Assembly (NCBI GenBank): GCA_910584285.1
Contig: CAJTYK010000037.1
Span: forward strand, 1-20,252
DNA: 20,252 nt
Direction of reading: 5' to 3'
Source: an uncultured Oscillospiraceae bacterium
GTDB taxonomy: Bacteria > Bacillota > Clostridia > Oscillospirales > Oscillospiraceae
Shown here: in pieces, positions 1 to 7,097 of the stretch
How positions within the stretch are numbered: position 1 is the stretch's first letter
How the letters are laid out: every line of letters begins with the position of its first letter
The notes under the pieces: model-generated
Database searches by the model: none
Told to the model about the DNA's origin: nothing
What the model saw: the letters and a program-made list of their open reading frames with translations, nothing else
Translations under genes and position numbers: made by a program

Positions 1-17
1 AAAAAGAGAGAACAGAA

Positions 18-1409
18 ATGATAAAGGAAAACCAGCGGCTGCTGAACCGGCTGCACGTGCTCAGTGATGGGGCCATCGTGTACCTGTCCCTGCCCATCGC
101 GTTTTGGATACGCTTCTACCTTCTGCCTGGGGGGATCATCACGGTGCCCCTGGTCCAATACCTGGCACTGGGAACGATCCTCACCGCCATACAGCTCTTT
201 GCTTATGCGGCCTTCGGGCTGTACCAATCTTTCCGCAAGACCCGGCTGCGCCGGGAGCTGGAAAAGCTCTGGCTGGCGGGAGCGCTGGTGATGGCACTGC
301 TGCTCAGCTTTCTGTTTGTACAGCACTATATCGATTTTTCCCGGCTGACCCTGGTGATCTGGTTTATCTTGAGCACTGGAACGCTGAGCTGCAAGCGGGT
401 GGCGCTCCGCCGGGGCCTGCGGTACTTCCGGCGGCGGGGCTACAACCAGAAGCGGGTGCTGCTCATCGGCGGTGGCGAGATGGCCCGGGCCTACTGGGAA
501 ACGGTGCGGGGGGATCGTGATCTGGGCTACCTGGTGCTGGGCTATGCGTCCTCCCACCCCGAGAAGGGCTTGCGGGAATTGAAGTGGCTGGGCGGCTATG
601 AGAAGCTGGACCGGGTTCTGGATCAGAACCGCCCGGACGAGGCGGTGTGCGCCATCGCGCCGGAGGACTACGGGCGGATGGCGGAGATCATCGAAGCCTG
701 CGAGAAGGCGGGGATAAAGCTATCCATCATTCCGTTTTACGCCAAATATATGCCGTCCAATCCCCAATTTGACGAGCTGGACGGGATCCCGCTGCTGAAT
801 TTCCGGCGCATCCCGTTGGACAACTGGGCCAACGCCTTCTGCAAACGGGCCATGGATATCGTGGGGTCGCTGCTCCTGATCCTGCTGACCTCGCCTATCA
901 TGCTGGTCTGCGCCATTGGGGTGAAGCTGACCTCGCCTGGGCCCATTTTGTTCAAGCAGAAGCGGATTGGCAGAGGTAAGAAGCCCTTCTATATGTATAA
1001 GTTCCGCTCCATGCGGGTGAACGGCGGGGAAACCACAGCTTGGAGCCGGGAACACGATGGGCGAAGGACGAAATTCGGGGCGTTCCTGCGCAAGTGCTCG
1101 CTGGACGAGCTGCCTCAGTTTTTCAACGTGCTGAAGGGGGACATGAGCCTGGTGGGGCCCCGTCCGGAGATCCCGTACTATGTGGAGAAGTTTAAGGAGG
1201 ACGTGCCGCTGTACATGGTAAAGCATCAGGTTCGGCCGGGGATCACAGGTTGGGCCCAGGTGAACGGGCTGCGGGGGGATACGTCCATCAAGGCGCGGGT
1301 GGAGCACGACGTGTACTACATCGAGCACTGGAGCCTGCTGTTTGACATCGAGATCCTGCTGACTACGGTGTTCCGCGGGAAGTTTGTAAACAGTGAGGCT
1401 CTGAACTGA
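18..1409 (+). CDS. Undecaprenyl-phosphate sugar phosphotransferase (WbaP/WcaJ-like)
   Basis: This is a polyisoprenyl-phosphate hexose-1-phosphate transferase, which starts assembly of a surface polysaccharide by moving a sugar phosphate from a UDP-sugar to undecaprenyl phosphate at the membrane. The 463 residues show the usual family plan: N-terminal hydrophobic segments (about 13-120), a Rossmann-like domain beginning with a GGGE turn (about 146-270), and the C-terminal sugar-transferase domain (about 275-463). The catalytic domain opens with a membrane helix (KRAMDIVG at 276) and carries SPGP (306), YKFRSMR (327), the acidic SLDELPQFF motif (361), LVGPRPE (378) and RPGITGWAQVNG (406). The sugar (galactose, glucose or GalNAc-P) cannot be assigned from sequence. 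The ribosome site is weak (AGAGAG). The downstream glycosyltransferase starts 12 bases after the stop, so the two are probably one transcript continuing a glycan cluster from outside the window. Confidence 0.93.
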   Translation: MIKENQRLLNRLHVLSDGAIVYLSLPIAFWIRFYLLPGGIITVPLVQYLALGTILTAIQLFAYAAFGLYQSFRKTRLRRELEKLWLAGALVMALLLSFLFVQHYIDFSRLTLVIWFILSTGTLSCKRVALRRGLRYFRRRGYNQKRVLLIGGGEMARAYWETVRGDRDLGYLVLGYASSHPEKGLRELKWLGGYEKLDRVLDQNRPDEAVCAIAPEDYGRMAEIIEACEKAGIKLSIIPFYAKYMPSNPQFDELDGIPLLNFRRIPLDNWANAFCKRAMDIVGSLLLILLTSPIMLVCAIGVKLTSPGPILFKQKRIGRGKKPFYMYKFRSMRVNGGETTAWSREHDGRRTKFGAFLRKCSLDELPQFFNVLKGDMSLVGPRPEIPYYVEKFKEDVPLYMVKHQVRPGITGWAQVNGLRGDTSIKARVEHDVYYIEHWSLLFDIEILLTTVFRGKFVNSEALN

Positions 1410-1421
1410 GGGAGGACGATC

Positions 1422-2555
1422 ATGGGCGGAAAGGTGCTGTTTACGGCCTCTACTTACAGCCATATTGTGAACTTTCACCTGCCCTACCTGCGCAAATTTC
1501 AGAAGGAGGGGTGGACAGTTCACGTGGCCTGCGGGGGTGCTCCCATGCCTATTGCGGATGTGGAGCGGGTGATTGATCTGCCCTTTGAGAAGTCCATGTG
1601 GTCCCCCCAAAATTTTAAGGCGGCGCTTCTTCTGAGGGACACAATGCGGCAGGAGGGCTACGAGCTGATGATCACCCACACCTCTCTGGCGGCGTTCTTT
1701 ACTCGGCTGGCCCTGCGGGGGCTGGGGGAGCGTCCACCGGTAGCCAACATGGTGCACGGCTATCTGTTTGACGATGGAACTCCCCGGCTGAAGCGGGCCC
1801 TGCTGCTGGGGGCGGAGCGGTGCATGGCCCCGGCAACCGACCTGGTGCTGACCATGAACCGGTGGGACTATGAGGCGGCGAAAAAACACCGATTGGGGCG
1901 TGAAGTTGTCAGAATTCCCGGAGTGGGCGTGGTGTTCTCCCGATTTGACAGCGTTCAGCCGGATGCACGCCAAATGCTGCGGGGAAAGCTGGGCATTCCG
2001 GAGGACGCCTTTGTTTTGATATACGCGGCGGAGTTTTCCCAGCGGAAAAGCCAAAGCGTTGTCATCCGCGCCATGGAACACCTGCCGGAACAGGTGCGAC
2101 TGATCCTGGCCGGAGAGGGGACGCTGAGGGAGGAGTGCCGGGCGCTGGCCCGGACGCTGGGGCTGGAGGATCGGGTGGTGTTCCCGGGGCAGATCCGGGA
2201 CGTTCCCGCCTGGTATGCCATGGCGGACGCGGTGGTCTCCGCCAGCCGGAGCGAGGGCCTGCCCTTCCACATCATGGAGGCCATGTATGCGGGGCTGCCG
2301 GTGGTGGCCAGCGGGGTGAAGGGGCACGTCGACCTCATCACAGACGGCGCCACAGGGCTGCTGTACCCCTATGGAGACGGGGGCGCCTGCGCGGAACGGA
2401 TCCTGCAGCTGGCGACATCGGAGCGGCTGCGGCGGGAATTGGCCCGGAACGCCAGAGCAAATGTGGAGCAGTACGCCCTGGAGCGGGTGCTACCCGTGGT
2501 ATGGGCGCAGTATAACAGGCTGGTACAACGGGAGGCCGCCGCGCAGAAGGTCTGA
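1422..2555 (+). CDS. GT4-family glycosyltransferase
   Basis: This 377-residue protein is a retaining glycosyltransferase of the GT-B fold, GT4 (Glycos_transf_1) type. The N-terminal half (about 1-170) has the acceptor-side pattern: a first strand KVLFTAS, then SHIVNFHLPYLRKF, and MVHGYLFDD near 110. The C-terminal half has the donor-side strands (FVLIYAAEFSQRKS at 197, RLILAGEGTL at 226) and the E-x7-E signature in SEGLPFHIMEAM (Glu278 and Glu286), followed by GLPVVAS. A GGAGG ribosome site lies just upstream of the ATG. Directly behind the sugar-phosphate transferase, it probably adds a later sugar of the same lipid-linked oligosaccharide. Donor and acceptor are not readable. There is no transmembrane segment, so it should act at the cytoplasmic membrane face. 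Confidence 0.93.
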   Translation: MGGKVLFTASTYSHIVNFHLPYLRKFQKEGWTVHVACGGAPMPIADVERVIDLPFEKSMWSPQNFKAALLLRDTMRQEGYELMITHTSLAAFFTRLALRGLGERPPVANMVHGYLFDDGTPRLKRALLLGAERCMAPATDLVLTMNRWDYEAAKKHRLGREVVRIPGVGVVFSRFDSVQPDARQMLRGKLGIPEDAFVLIYAAEFSQRKSQSVVIRAMEHLPEQVRLILAGEGTLREECRALARTLGLEDRVVFPGQIRDVPAWYAMADAVVSASRSEGLPFHIMEAMYAGLPVVASGVKGHVDLITDGATGLLYPYGDGGACAERILQLATSERLRRELARNARANVEQYALERVLPVVWAQYNRLVQREAAAQKV

Positions 2556-2598
2556 GGCGGCGCCGGATAGGCTGCTCAGAAGCCAAAATTATGCCATC

Positions 2599-2630
2599 AA
2601 GCGCTTCCGCCGGTTTCCGCGGAAGCGCTT
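2599..2630 (+). terminator. Strong hairpin after the glycan genes
   Basis: A perfect 12-bp stem (2599-2610 with 2619-2630) encloses an 8-base loop, 43 bases after the glycosyltransferase stop. Only three T's fall at the 3' edge, so it is a weak U-tract terminator by sequence. Its position at the end of the two-gene unit still makes transcript termination or 3'-end protection the likely role. Confidence 0.6.
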
Positions 2631-2699
2631 TCTGATCCAGGGTGGTTCCTGACTGGCGACCATGCCGGCGCGGTGGAACCTCCGCTCAGCCCTCTGGGC

Positions 2700-2732
2700 A
2701 AAAAGCGAGCCGGGGCAGCACTGCCCCGGCTC
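2700..2732 (-). terminator. Intrinsic terminator oriented to the minus strand
   Basis: Positions 2707-2718 and 2721-2732 form a perfect 12-bp GC-rich stem with a two-base turn. Five A's at 2700-2704 become a T5 run after the stem on the minus strand, while the plus side has no T run. It therefore fits a terminator for minus-strand transcription. No minus-strand gene is apparent immediately upstream of it, which is odd. Confidence 0.6.
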
Positions 2733-2750
2733 TGAGGAATGGAGGATAGA

Positions 2751-2786
2751 ATGAAAAAGAAAGGATGTCTCTTGCAAGTATTATAG
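2751..2786 (+). other. 11-codon ORF with a good ribosome site; leader or gene remnant
   Basis: GGAGG (2741-2745) sits five bases before an ATG that opens an 11-codon frame, MKKKGCLLQVL, ending in TAG. The Lys-rich start followed by hydrophobic residues resembles the first codons of a signal peptide. It may be the start of a lost gene or a leader peptide. No function can be assigned, and chance occurrence is possible. Confidence 0.2.
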
Positions 2787-2933
2787 TAAAGCCTTTTCAT
2801 TACAAAAGTTCGTGCCTAAGTGTTACAAAAGTATGAAGTCTTAAAAAATTTTCCGCCATACCCGCTTTGTTGCCCCTCTCTGTCACACCCTTCCGCCCCG
2901 TTTTACCCACCGGCGAAAGGAGTGGTGCAAACC
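2787..2933 (+). promoter_or_regulatory. AT-rich leader of the tail-fibre gene with a 10-bp direct repeat
   Basis: This stretch is markedly AT-richer than its surroundings. It holds two identical copies of TTACAAAAGT (2800-2809 and 2823-2832), 23 bases apart start to start, about two helical turns. That spacing would suit a dimeric regulator, but no -35/-10 pair stands out. The AGGAG for the next gene is at 2918-2922. The stretch is probably the upstream region of the tail-fibre gene or low-GC material brought in with it. Confidence 0.3.
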
Positions 2934-3530
2934 ATGCAGCAAACCAGTAAGTATAAGCTCAACAAACCCGGGGTGGACGACCCCATCGCCATCGCGCCGC
3001 TGAACGAGAACGCCGACAAGATCGAAGCCGCCATTCAGGCCGAGATCTCCGCCCGAGCCAACGCCATCCAGGCAGAGGCCAGCGCCCGGTCCAGCGCCGA
3101 CACCTCCGAGACTAATGCCCGAACCGCCGCTATCCAGGCGGAGGCCAAAGCCCGGGCCAGCGCCGACACCACCGAGACTAACGCCCGAACCGCCGCTATC
3201 CAGGCGGAGGCCAACACCCGAGCCAACGCCGACACCACCGAGACTAACGCCCGCATCGCCGCCGACAACGCGCTGCGCACGCGCATACAGGCCCTCGAGG
3301 CCAAGCGCATCGCCTACGGCACCACCTACGCCCCGAACTCTCAGGACGTCGTGGTGACCCTGTCCTTTACCCCCTACGCAGTGCTGATCCATCACTGCTA
3401 CGGCAACTGCGGCGGCCTTGCTCTGACCGGACAGAACGGCTATGGGGTGCAGATCGTGACGAACGGCTTCAAACTCAGTCCCGGCGCCCTCGCTATGGTT
3501 GGTAACTTCAACTACATCGCCTTCGGCTGA
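2934..3530 (+). CDS. Phage-type tail-fibre protein with hendecad coiled coil
   Basis: The 198-residue product has three parts. Residues 1-31 contain KLNKPGVDDPIAIAPLNENADKI, typical of the N-terminal attachment region of Firmicute phage tail fibres. Residues 32-119 are eight consecutive 11-residue repeats of the AAIQAEAxARA / SADTTETNART kind, expected to form a long, probably trimeric, coiled coil. Residues about 124-198 form a compact beta-rich tip with two cysteines and the ending NYIAFG, as in many phage receptor-binding tips. The ATG at 2934 is preferred because AAAGGAG lies 11 bases upstream. The frame stays open upstream to 2820, but that stretch is AT-rich and lacks a ribosome site. 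No other intact tail gene is nearby, so this is an orphan fibre: a prophage remnant, a fibre for another particle, or an adhesin-like moron. Confidence 0.75.
   Translation: MQQTSKYKLNKPGVDDPIAIAPLNENADKIEAAIQAEISARANAIQAEASARSSADTSETNARTAAIQAEAKARASADTTETNARTAAIQAEANTRANADTTETNARIAADNALRTRIQALEAKRIAYGTTYAPNSQDVVVTLSFTPYAVLIHHCYGNCGGLALTGQNGYGVQIVTNGFKLSPGALAMVGNFNYIAFG
3027..3290 (+). repeat. 33-bp/66-bp in-frame tandem repeat coding for hendecads
   Basis: Eight 33-base units encode 11-residue repeats. The last six pair into three near-identical 66-base units at 3093-3158, 3159-3224 and 3225-3290. All units are multiples of three, so recombination between them would lengthen or shorten the fibre shaft without breaking the frame. 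Confidence 0.85.
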
Positions 3531-3654
3531 GCCGGACGTAAAACAACCCCCGGCAAAATGGGTGTGCCATAAGAAAACATGAGAAAACCCAGTGAAATCA
3601 ATGTTTATTAAGGTCAGCGGAAAACGAGGCGGCGCAAACAAGTGAACAACAGCA

Positions 3655-3695
3655 CAGAAAGCGGGCGATGTCGGCAAGGTATCGCCCGCTTTCTG
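3655..3695. other. 15-bp stem hairpin downstream of the fibre gene
   Basis: Positions 3655-3669 and 3681-3695 pair perfectly over 15 bp around an 11-base loop. Neither strand has a convincing T run after it. It lies ten bases before a true terminator, so it may stabilise the 3' end of the fibre transcript or act as a partial bidirectional stop with the convergent regulator operon. Confidence 0.5.
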
Positions 3696-3705
3696 CGCCC
3701 CGGCG

Positions 3706-3742
3706 AACGCCGCAGATTTTGAAGAAGTCTGCGGCGTTTTTT
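3706..3742 (+). terminator. Intrinsic terminator of the tail-fibre transcript
   Basis: An 11-bp perfect stem (3706-3716 with 3728-3738) is followed on the plus strand by six T's (3737-3742). It is a textbook rho-independent terminator, located about 180 bases after the fibre stop. Confidence 0.85.
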
Positions 3743-3773
3743 CATGCTCAGACACCAAAAGGAGCGGAAAACC

Positions 3774-3788
3774 ATGCCAGTATGGTAA
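3774..3788 (+). other. Stub of a truncated gene (ribosome site plus four codons)
   Basis: AAAGGAG (about 3758-3764) precedes an ATG that reads MPVW and then stops. The bases around it closely match those around the fibre start (AAAGGAG, G/A-rich spacer, ACCATGC), so this looks like the 5' edge of a second tail-region gene cut off immediately after its start. It may also be chance. Confidence 0.25.
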
Positions 3789-3950
3789 ATGCTCTGTACA
3801 TCCGTCTGCCGCATGAGCGGGAAGGACGGACGCTCTTTCAAGGTTGCGGCCCTATGGGGATTCCTCCTTCGGTTTTAGTTGGCGTCCATTGGCACCATAT
3901 ATGACATCGTGCTATGATTTGTATGACAGAAAAGATACAGATGTCATGAG
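3789..3950. other. Intergenic region, no gene seen
   Basis: No coding frame with a ribosome site is visible here. One loose inverted repeat (3901-3908 with 3940-3947, arms ATGACATC/GATGTCAT) sits just beyond the stop of the large regulator. Its 31-base loop and lack of a T run make it an unlikely terminator. Confidence 0.4.
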
Positions 3951-6900
3951 TTAGGAAAGCTTCAGCCGCTCAGCCGCTCCCTGGAGCTGGTTCCGATTTG
4001 ATACGTTCAGCTTCCTCAGCAAATTGTGGACATGTGTCTTCACTGTGGGAAGCTTGATATTCATAAGGGCGCAAATCTCCTCATTGTTCTTGTTCTGTCT
4101 GATTAGGCACAAGACCATACGTTCTTTTTGCGTCAAAGGGCTGGCTGGGACACAAAAGGGCCTGAGATATCGCTCATAGTACCCGGCCTGTGTCACAGCC
4201 CCAGACAGGATGCGCTCCCAGTAGGTAGGGTCCAAATTTTTATGCTCGCCGCGTTCCAGCAAGGGCAGCAATGCGGCGCCCTCCCAGGCAAATACCGATA
4301 CATAGCCGTAATGCGCTCCCAGCTCCAGGGCTTGGGCAAAGTACTCTCTCCAGTCCTCACGGTCCATGCGAAACCGACAAATCGCGGTCAAGATCAACGC
4401 CTCCAGCCGGTCCAGGGGACGGTCGCAGCGCTGGAAGTAATCCAGCATACGGCCCAGCAGGAGCAGGGCCGCGTGGTGCTTTTGATCCCGCAGCCAGCAG
4501 CGTACCAGGGTAAGACGTCGGTAGCTGTCCGCCCAGAGAAAACTATCTTCTCCCAGGGACTGTTCGGCGGCCCAGGCTGTGGCATAAGTCCCGTCCACCA
4601 ACAGGCTCAGCCGGCAGCGCATAGCGTCGAGGTTGGAAAGGATGCACGTCGCGTTGGCTTTTGCCGCTTCCCCGTGAAGCCGGAGCAGCAGTATCTCCGC
4701 GTCGGACGGGCTTCCCGCTGCGCACAGCGCCCTCGCCAGCAGAGCGGTGCGCACAAATTCAAGCTCCAGCATACCCCCGACCCGCAGCGCCGTCAGAGCG
4801 GGAAAATAGCCTGATATGTCCCCGCCCTGTTCCAGAAGGCCCTCCGCCAGAGCCAGCTCGCCCACTCCCTCGCCCGCCCGGCCCAGTACCCGCTCCACCG
4901 GGCCTTGGATAGCGTCGTAGAGCTCCCGCGCCCTGAGCATCCATTGGGAAAAGTCCCTCCTGCCCCGGATCAGGCTGGGCAGACCGCCGGTCACGTCTAT
5001 CTCCGGCAAAACCAACGCTTTGGAGCGCAGGAGCTTATCTACAGAGCGGATCACTTCAGGCAGTCCCGCCGTTCCCCGGTGAGGCAGGCAGAGATCCAGA
5101 TAGAACCGCAGGCCCCATACCCGTTTATAGTCTTTATCCCGACGGTCCATGCGCCCAAGGTACACTTTCAGCGCTTCATACCACCGTTCGGACTCCTCCG
5201 GCTCAAGGGACATGGACTGGAGCATACTCATGGCGCAGATCAGGTCGGGGCATTGCAGGATATCCTCCTCCCGCAGCCGGCCGGCGCAGTCCCGCAGCGC
5301 CCGGCACGCCCTGGTGTCCGGGCGCTGCCGGGCGGTTTGAATCAGCAGGTCAAGAACCTCCTCCCGGCTGCCCGCCTGCTGGTAGTGGTACAGCGCCCCT
5401 GAGAGGTCCTGTCTGTCGGCGCACCAGCGTCCGCCGGCGAGGTGGAGGGCCTGGAGCCGTCCGGGCGGGCCCATCTGGAGCTTTTGCCGCAAATAGGGCA
5501 GCAGAAAACGCCGGTCGTGAAAGACCCATAGGGGGCCGTCCGGACGGATCAGCCCGCTAATCCGCCAGATCTGCTCCAGCTCTGCGCAGGCGTCCGCGCC
5601 CTCCGCAAGCAGATCCGCCAGGGCCTGGTCAAACCGGTCAAACAGGGACAGCTCCAGCAGCAGCTTCTGCGCCGCCGGCGGCAGGGGCCGCAGGGCGGAC
5701 TCCTCCATGTACGCGCCCATCTTGGCCCGCATGGCGTCCATTGTCCGCCGCCGGAGCGGCTGCCCCGCGGAGAGGGCCGTCAGAAGAAGGTTGACCGCCG
5801 GGGGGCAGCCTCCTGTCTCGTCCAGAAGCCACCGGAGCTCGTGGACAGGCAGCGCAAGCCCATGGGCCTGCGCCAGTTCATACAGCCGGTCTGCGCAGAG
5901 GGCGGCCTGACAGATCAGCTCCAGCTGCTCCCGCAGGCTGTCCGGCAGAACCATGTCGCTCAGCGTCACATCGGTCTGATACCGGATACCAAATTCCAGG
6001 GCGCCGCCCCGCTGAAGCATGGCCCGGTGGAAATCCTCCGCCGTGACCGCCTCTCGTCCCGCTGCGGAGGCGCTCCGAAGGGCCAGACGGGCGGTGTCCT
6101 GCACCGCGCCAATCGTCATGGCGCCCCAGGGTGATACGCCGGCCTCGGCCTGGGGAACGAGGAGTGTCCACAGCTCCCGCCGCTGGCCGGCCGGAAGCGC
6201 CGGGGACAGGCGGACGGCCTCTTTTGCCCCCTCCAGCGCGCCGTCGTCCTCCACCAGTATGGCCAGCGGGACGGCGTATTGGCGGCACAGCCGCTCCAGT
6301 GCGCGCAGGACCTTTCGGCCGGGATCCGGAAACGCGCAGACAGGGGCGTCCAACAGGACGGCCAGTGCCGCCGCCTCCCGCAGCCCATGATCCTGGTCCT
6401 GTGGAGAGAATTCCGCAAGCTCAATCAAAGAGAGCTCCACCACGCTGCCGCAGGCACGGCGCAGAAGGGTCCGCCGCCCGGATCCGGCGGGAGCGCACAG
6501 GTACAGCGCGTTCTCCGCTCTCTGGCTGTACCACGCCCTGACCTGCTCCAGCGCCTCTTGGTGAAGGGGAAACCACCATGTCCCAGCTTCAATCCGGGGC
6601 GTACAGGCAGGAATCTCCGCCGCTGACAGGCCGGTAAGAAAGGCCAGCGCCGTCCGGCACAGGATCAGCGGCCGCTCCAGCGGGTAGGCCGTCGGCTCAG
6701 CGGTGGTGAGCAGCAGCCCGCACAGGGCGTTTTTTCCCGCCAACTCCGCCAGGGTTTGGCAGCCGCTTGGGCAGATCGGGGAGATCAGCTGCAGACCGTA
6801 TTCGAGGGTGGGCAGGCTCAGCCCATAGCTCCGGCGGAAGGAATTTCTCAGCCCGCCGTCCATTTCCAGCGCCAGCGCGGCCATGGCCAGCAGGAAATCC

Positions 6901-7091
6901 CGCTCGTTCAGATGGAACCGCTGTCGAAGGAGGGACGGGGCCAGCTGAATGCCCTGGGAGCTCCGCTCCCGGGTGAGAATAGCCTCCCACTGCTTCCGGC
7001 ATGGCCCGGCGTCCGTCTCCCCGGCGGACAGGGTCTGAAACAGCGCCAGATAGTCCAGAACGCACTGTGCGTTATCCTGATAGCCTGCCAT
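3951..7091 (-). CDS. Large LuxR-type regulator fused to eCIS-like AAA+ ATPase N-terminus
   Basis: This 1046-residue protein ends in a clear LuxR/GerE helix-turn-helix (about 985-1046: LTQKERMVL, NNEEICALMNI, TVKTHVHNLLRKL). Residues about 465-980 follow the MalT/LAL plan: a winged-helix segment (LPPAAQKLLLELSLFD at 470), then a helical TPR-like array containing the clostridial LAL phrase RGRRDFSQW (710). The first 405 residues are not MalT-like. They carry LRQRFHLNERDFLLAMAAL (55-73), a degenerate P-loop PAGSGRRTLL (201-210) in which Arg replaces the Walker A lysine, no clear Walker B, and YQTDVTLSDMVLP near 371. From memory, these resemble the N-terminal half of eCIS double-AAA+ ATPases. Both the second AAA module and the usual STAND nucleotide-binding domain appear to be missing, so nucleotide hydrolysis is doubtful. 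The ATG lies six bases after the upstream stop. It is likely a transcription factor for this operon or its targets; the ligand is unknown. Confidence 0.8.
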   Translation of the reverse strand: MAGYQDNAQCVLDYLALFQTLSAGETDAGPCRKQWEAILTRERSSQGIQLAPSLLRQRFHLNERDFLLAMAALALEMDGGLRNSFRRSYGLSLPTLEYGLQLISPICPSGCQTLAELAGKNALCGLLLTTAEPTAYPLERPLILCRTALAFLTGLSAAEIPACTPRIEAGTWWFPLHQEALEQVRAWYSQRAENALYLCAPAGSGRRTLLRRACGSVVELSLIELAEFSPQDQDHGLREAAALAVLLDAPVCAFPDPGRKVLRALERLCRQYAVPLAILVEDDGALEGAKEAVRLSPALPAGQRRELWTLLVPQAEAGVSPWGAMTIGAVQDTARLALRSASAAGREAVTAEDFHRAMLQRGGALEFGIRYQTDVTLSDMVLPDSLREQLELICQAALCADRLYELAQAHGLALPVHELRWLLDETGGCPPAVNLLLTALSAGQPLRRRTMDAMRAKMGAYMEESALRPLPPAAQKLLLELSLFDRFDQALADLLAEGADACAELEQIWRISGLIRPDGPLWVFHDRRFLLPYLRQKLQMGPPGRLQALHLAGGRWCADRQDLSGALYHYQQAGSREEVLDLLIQTARQRPDTRACRALRDCAGRLREEDILQCPDLICAMSMLQSMSLEPEESERWYEALKVYLGRMDRRDKDYKRVWGLRFYLDLCLPHRGTAGLPEVIRSVDKLLRSKALVLPEIDVTGGLPSLIRGRRDFSQWMLRARELYDAIQGPVERVLGRAGEGVGELALAEGLLEQGGDISGYFPALTALRVGGMLELEFVRTALLARALCAAGSPSDAEILLLRLHGEAAKANATCILSNLDAMRCRLSLLVDGTYATAWAAEQSLGEDSFLWADSYRRLTLVRCWLRDQKHHAALLLLGRMLDYFQRCDRPLDRLEALILTAICRFRMDREDWREYFAQALELGAHYGYVSVFAWEGAALLPLLERGEHKNLDPTYWERILSGAVTQAGYYERYLRPFCVPASPLTQKERMVLCLIRQNKNNEEICALMNIKLPTVKTHVHNLLRKLNVSNRNQLQGAAERLKLS

Positions 7092-7097
7092 GGTCCG

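Noticed and set aside
720..2327. Long open frame on the minus strand opposite the two glycan genes
   Set aside because: It has no ribosome site, shows low-complexity Pro/His/Gln composition and lies fully antisense to two well-recognised enzymes. It is a by-product of GC-rich codon use.
2820..2933. Longer N-terminus for the tail fibre
   Set aside because: The in-frame extension is AT-rich and lacks a ribosome site, while AAAGGAG precedes the internal ATG at 2934 and the product from there matches fibre N-termini.
3027..3290. Regular repeats considered as a CRISPR array
   Set aside because: The repeats are contiguous, in frame and encode a hendecad protein. There are no variable spacers and no cas genes.
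3668..3904. A 78-codon plus-strand frame after the tail fibre
   Set aside because: It would begin inside a hairpin and run through the fibre terminator. It has no ribosome site or recognisable pattern.
3901..3947. Inverted repeat as terminator of the large regulator operon
   Set aside because: The arms are only 8 bp around a 31-base loop, with no T run on the minus strand.
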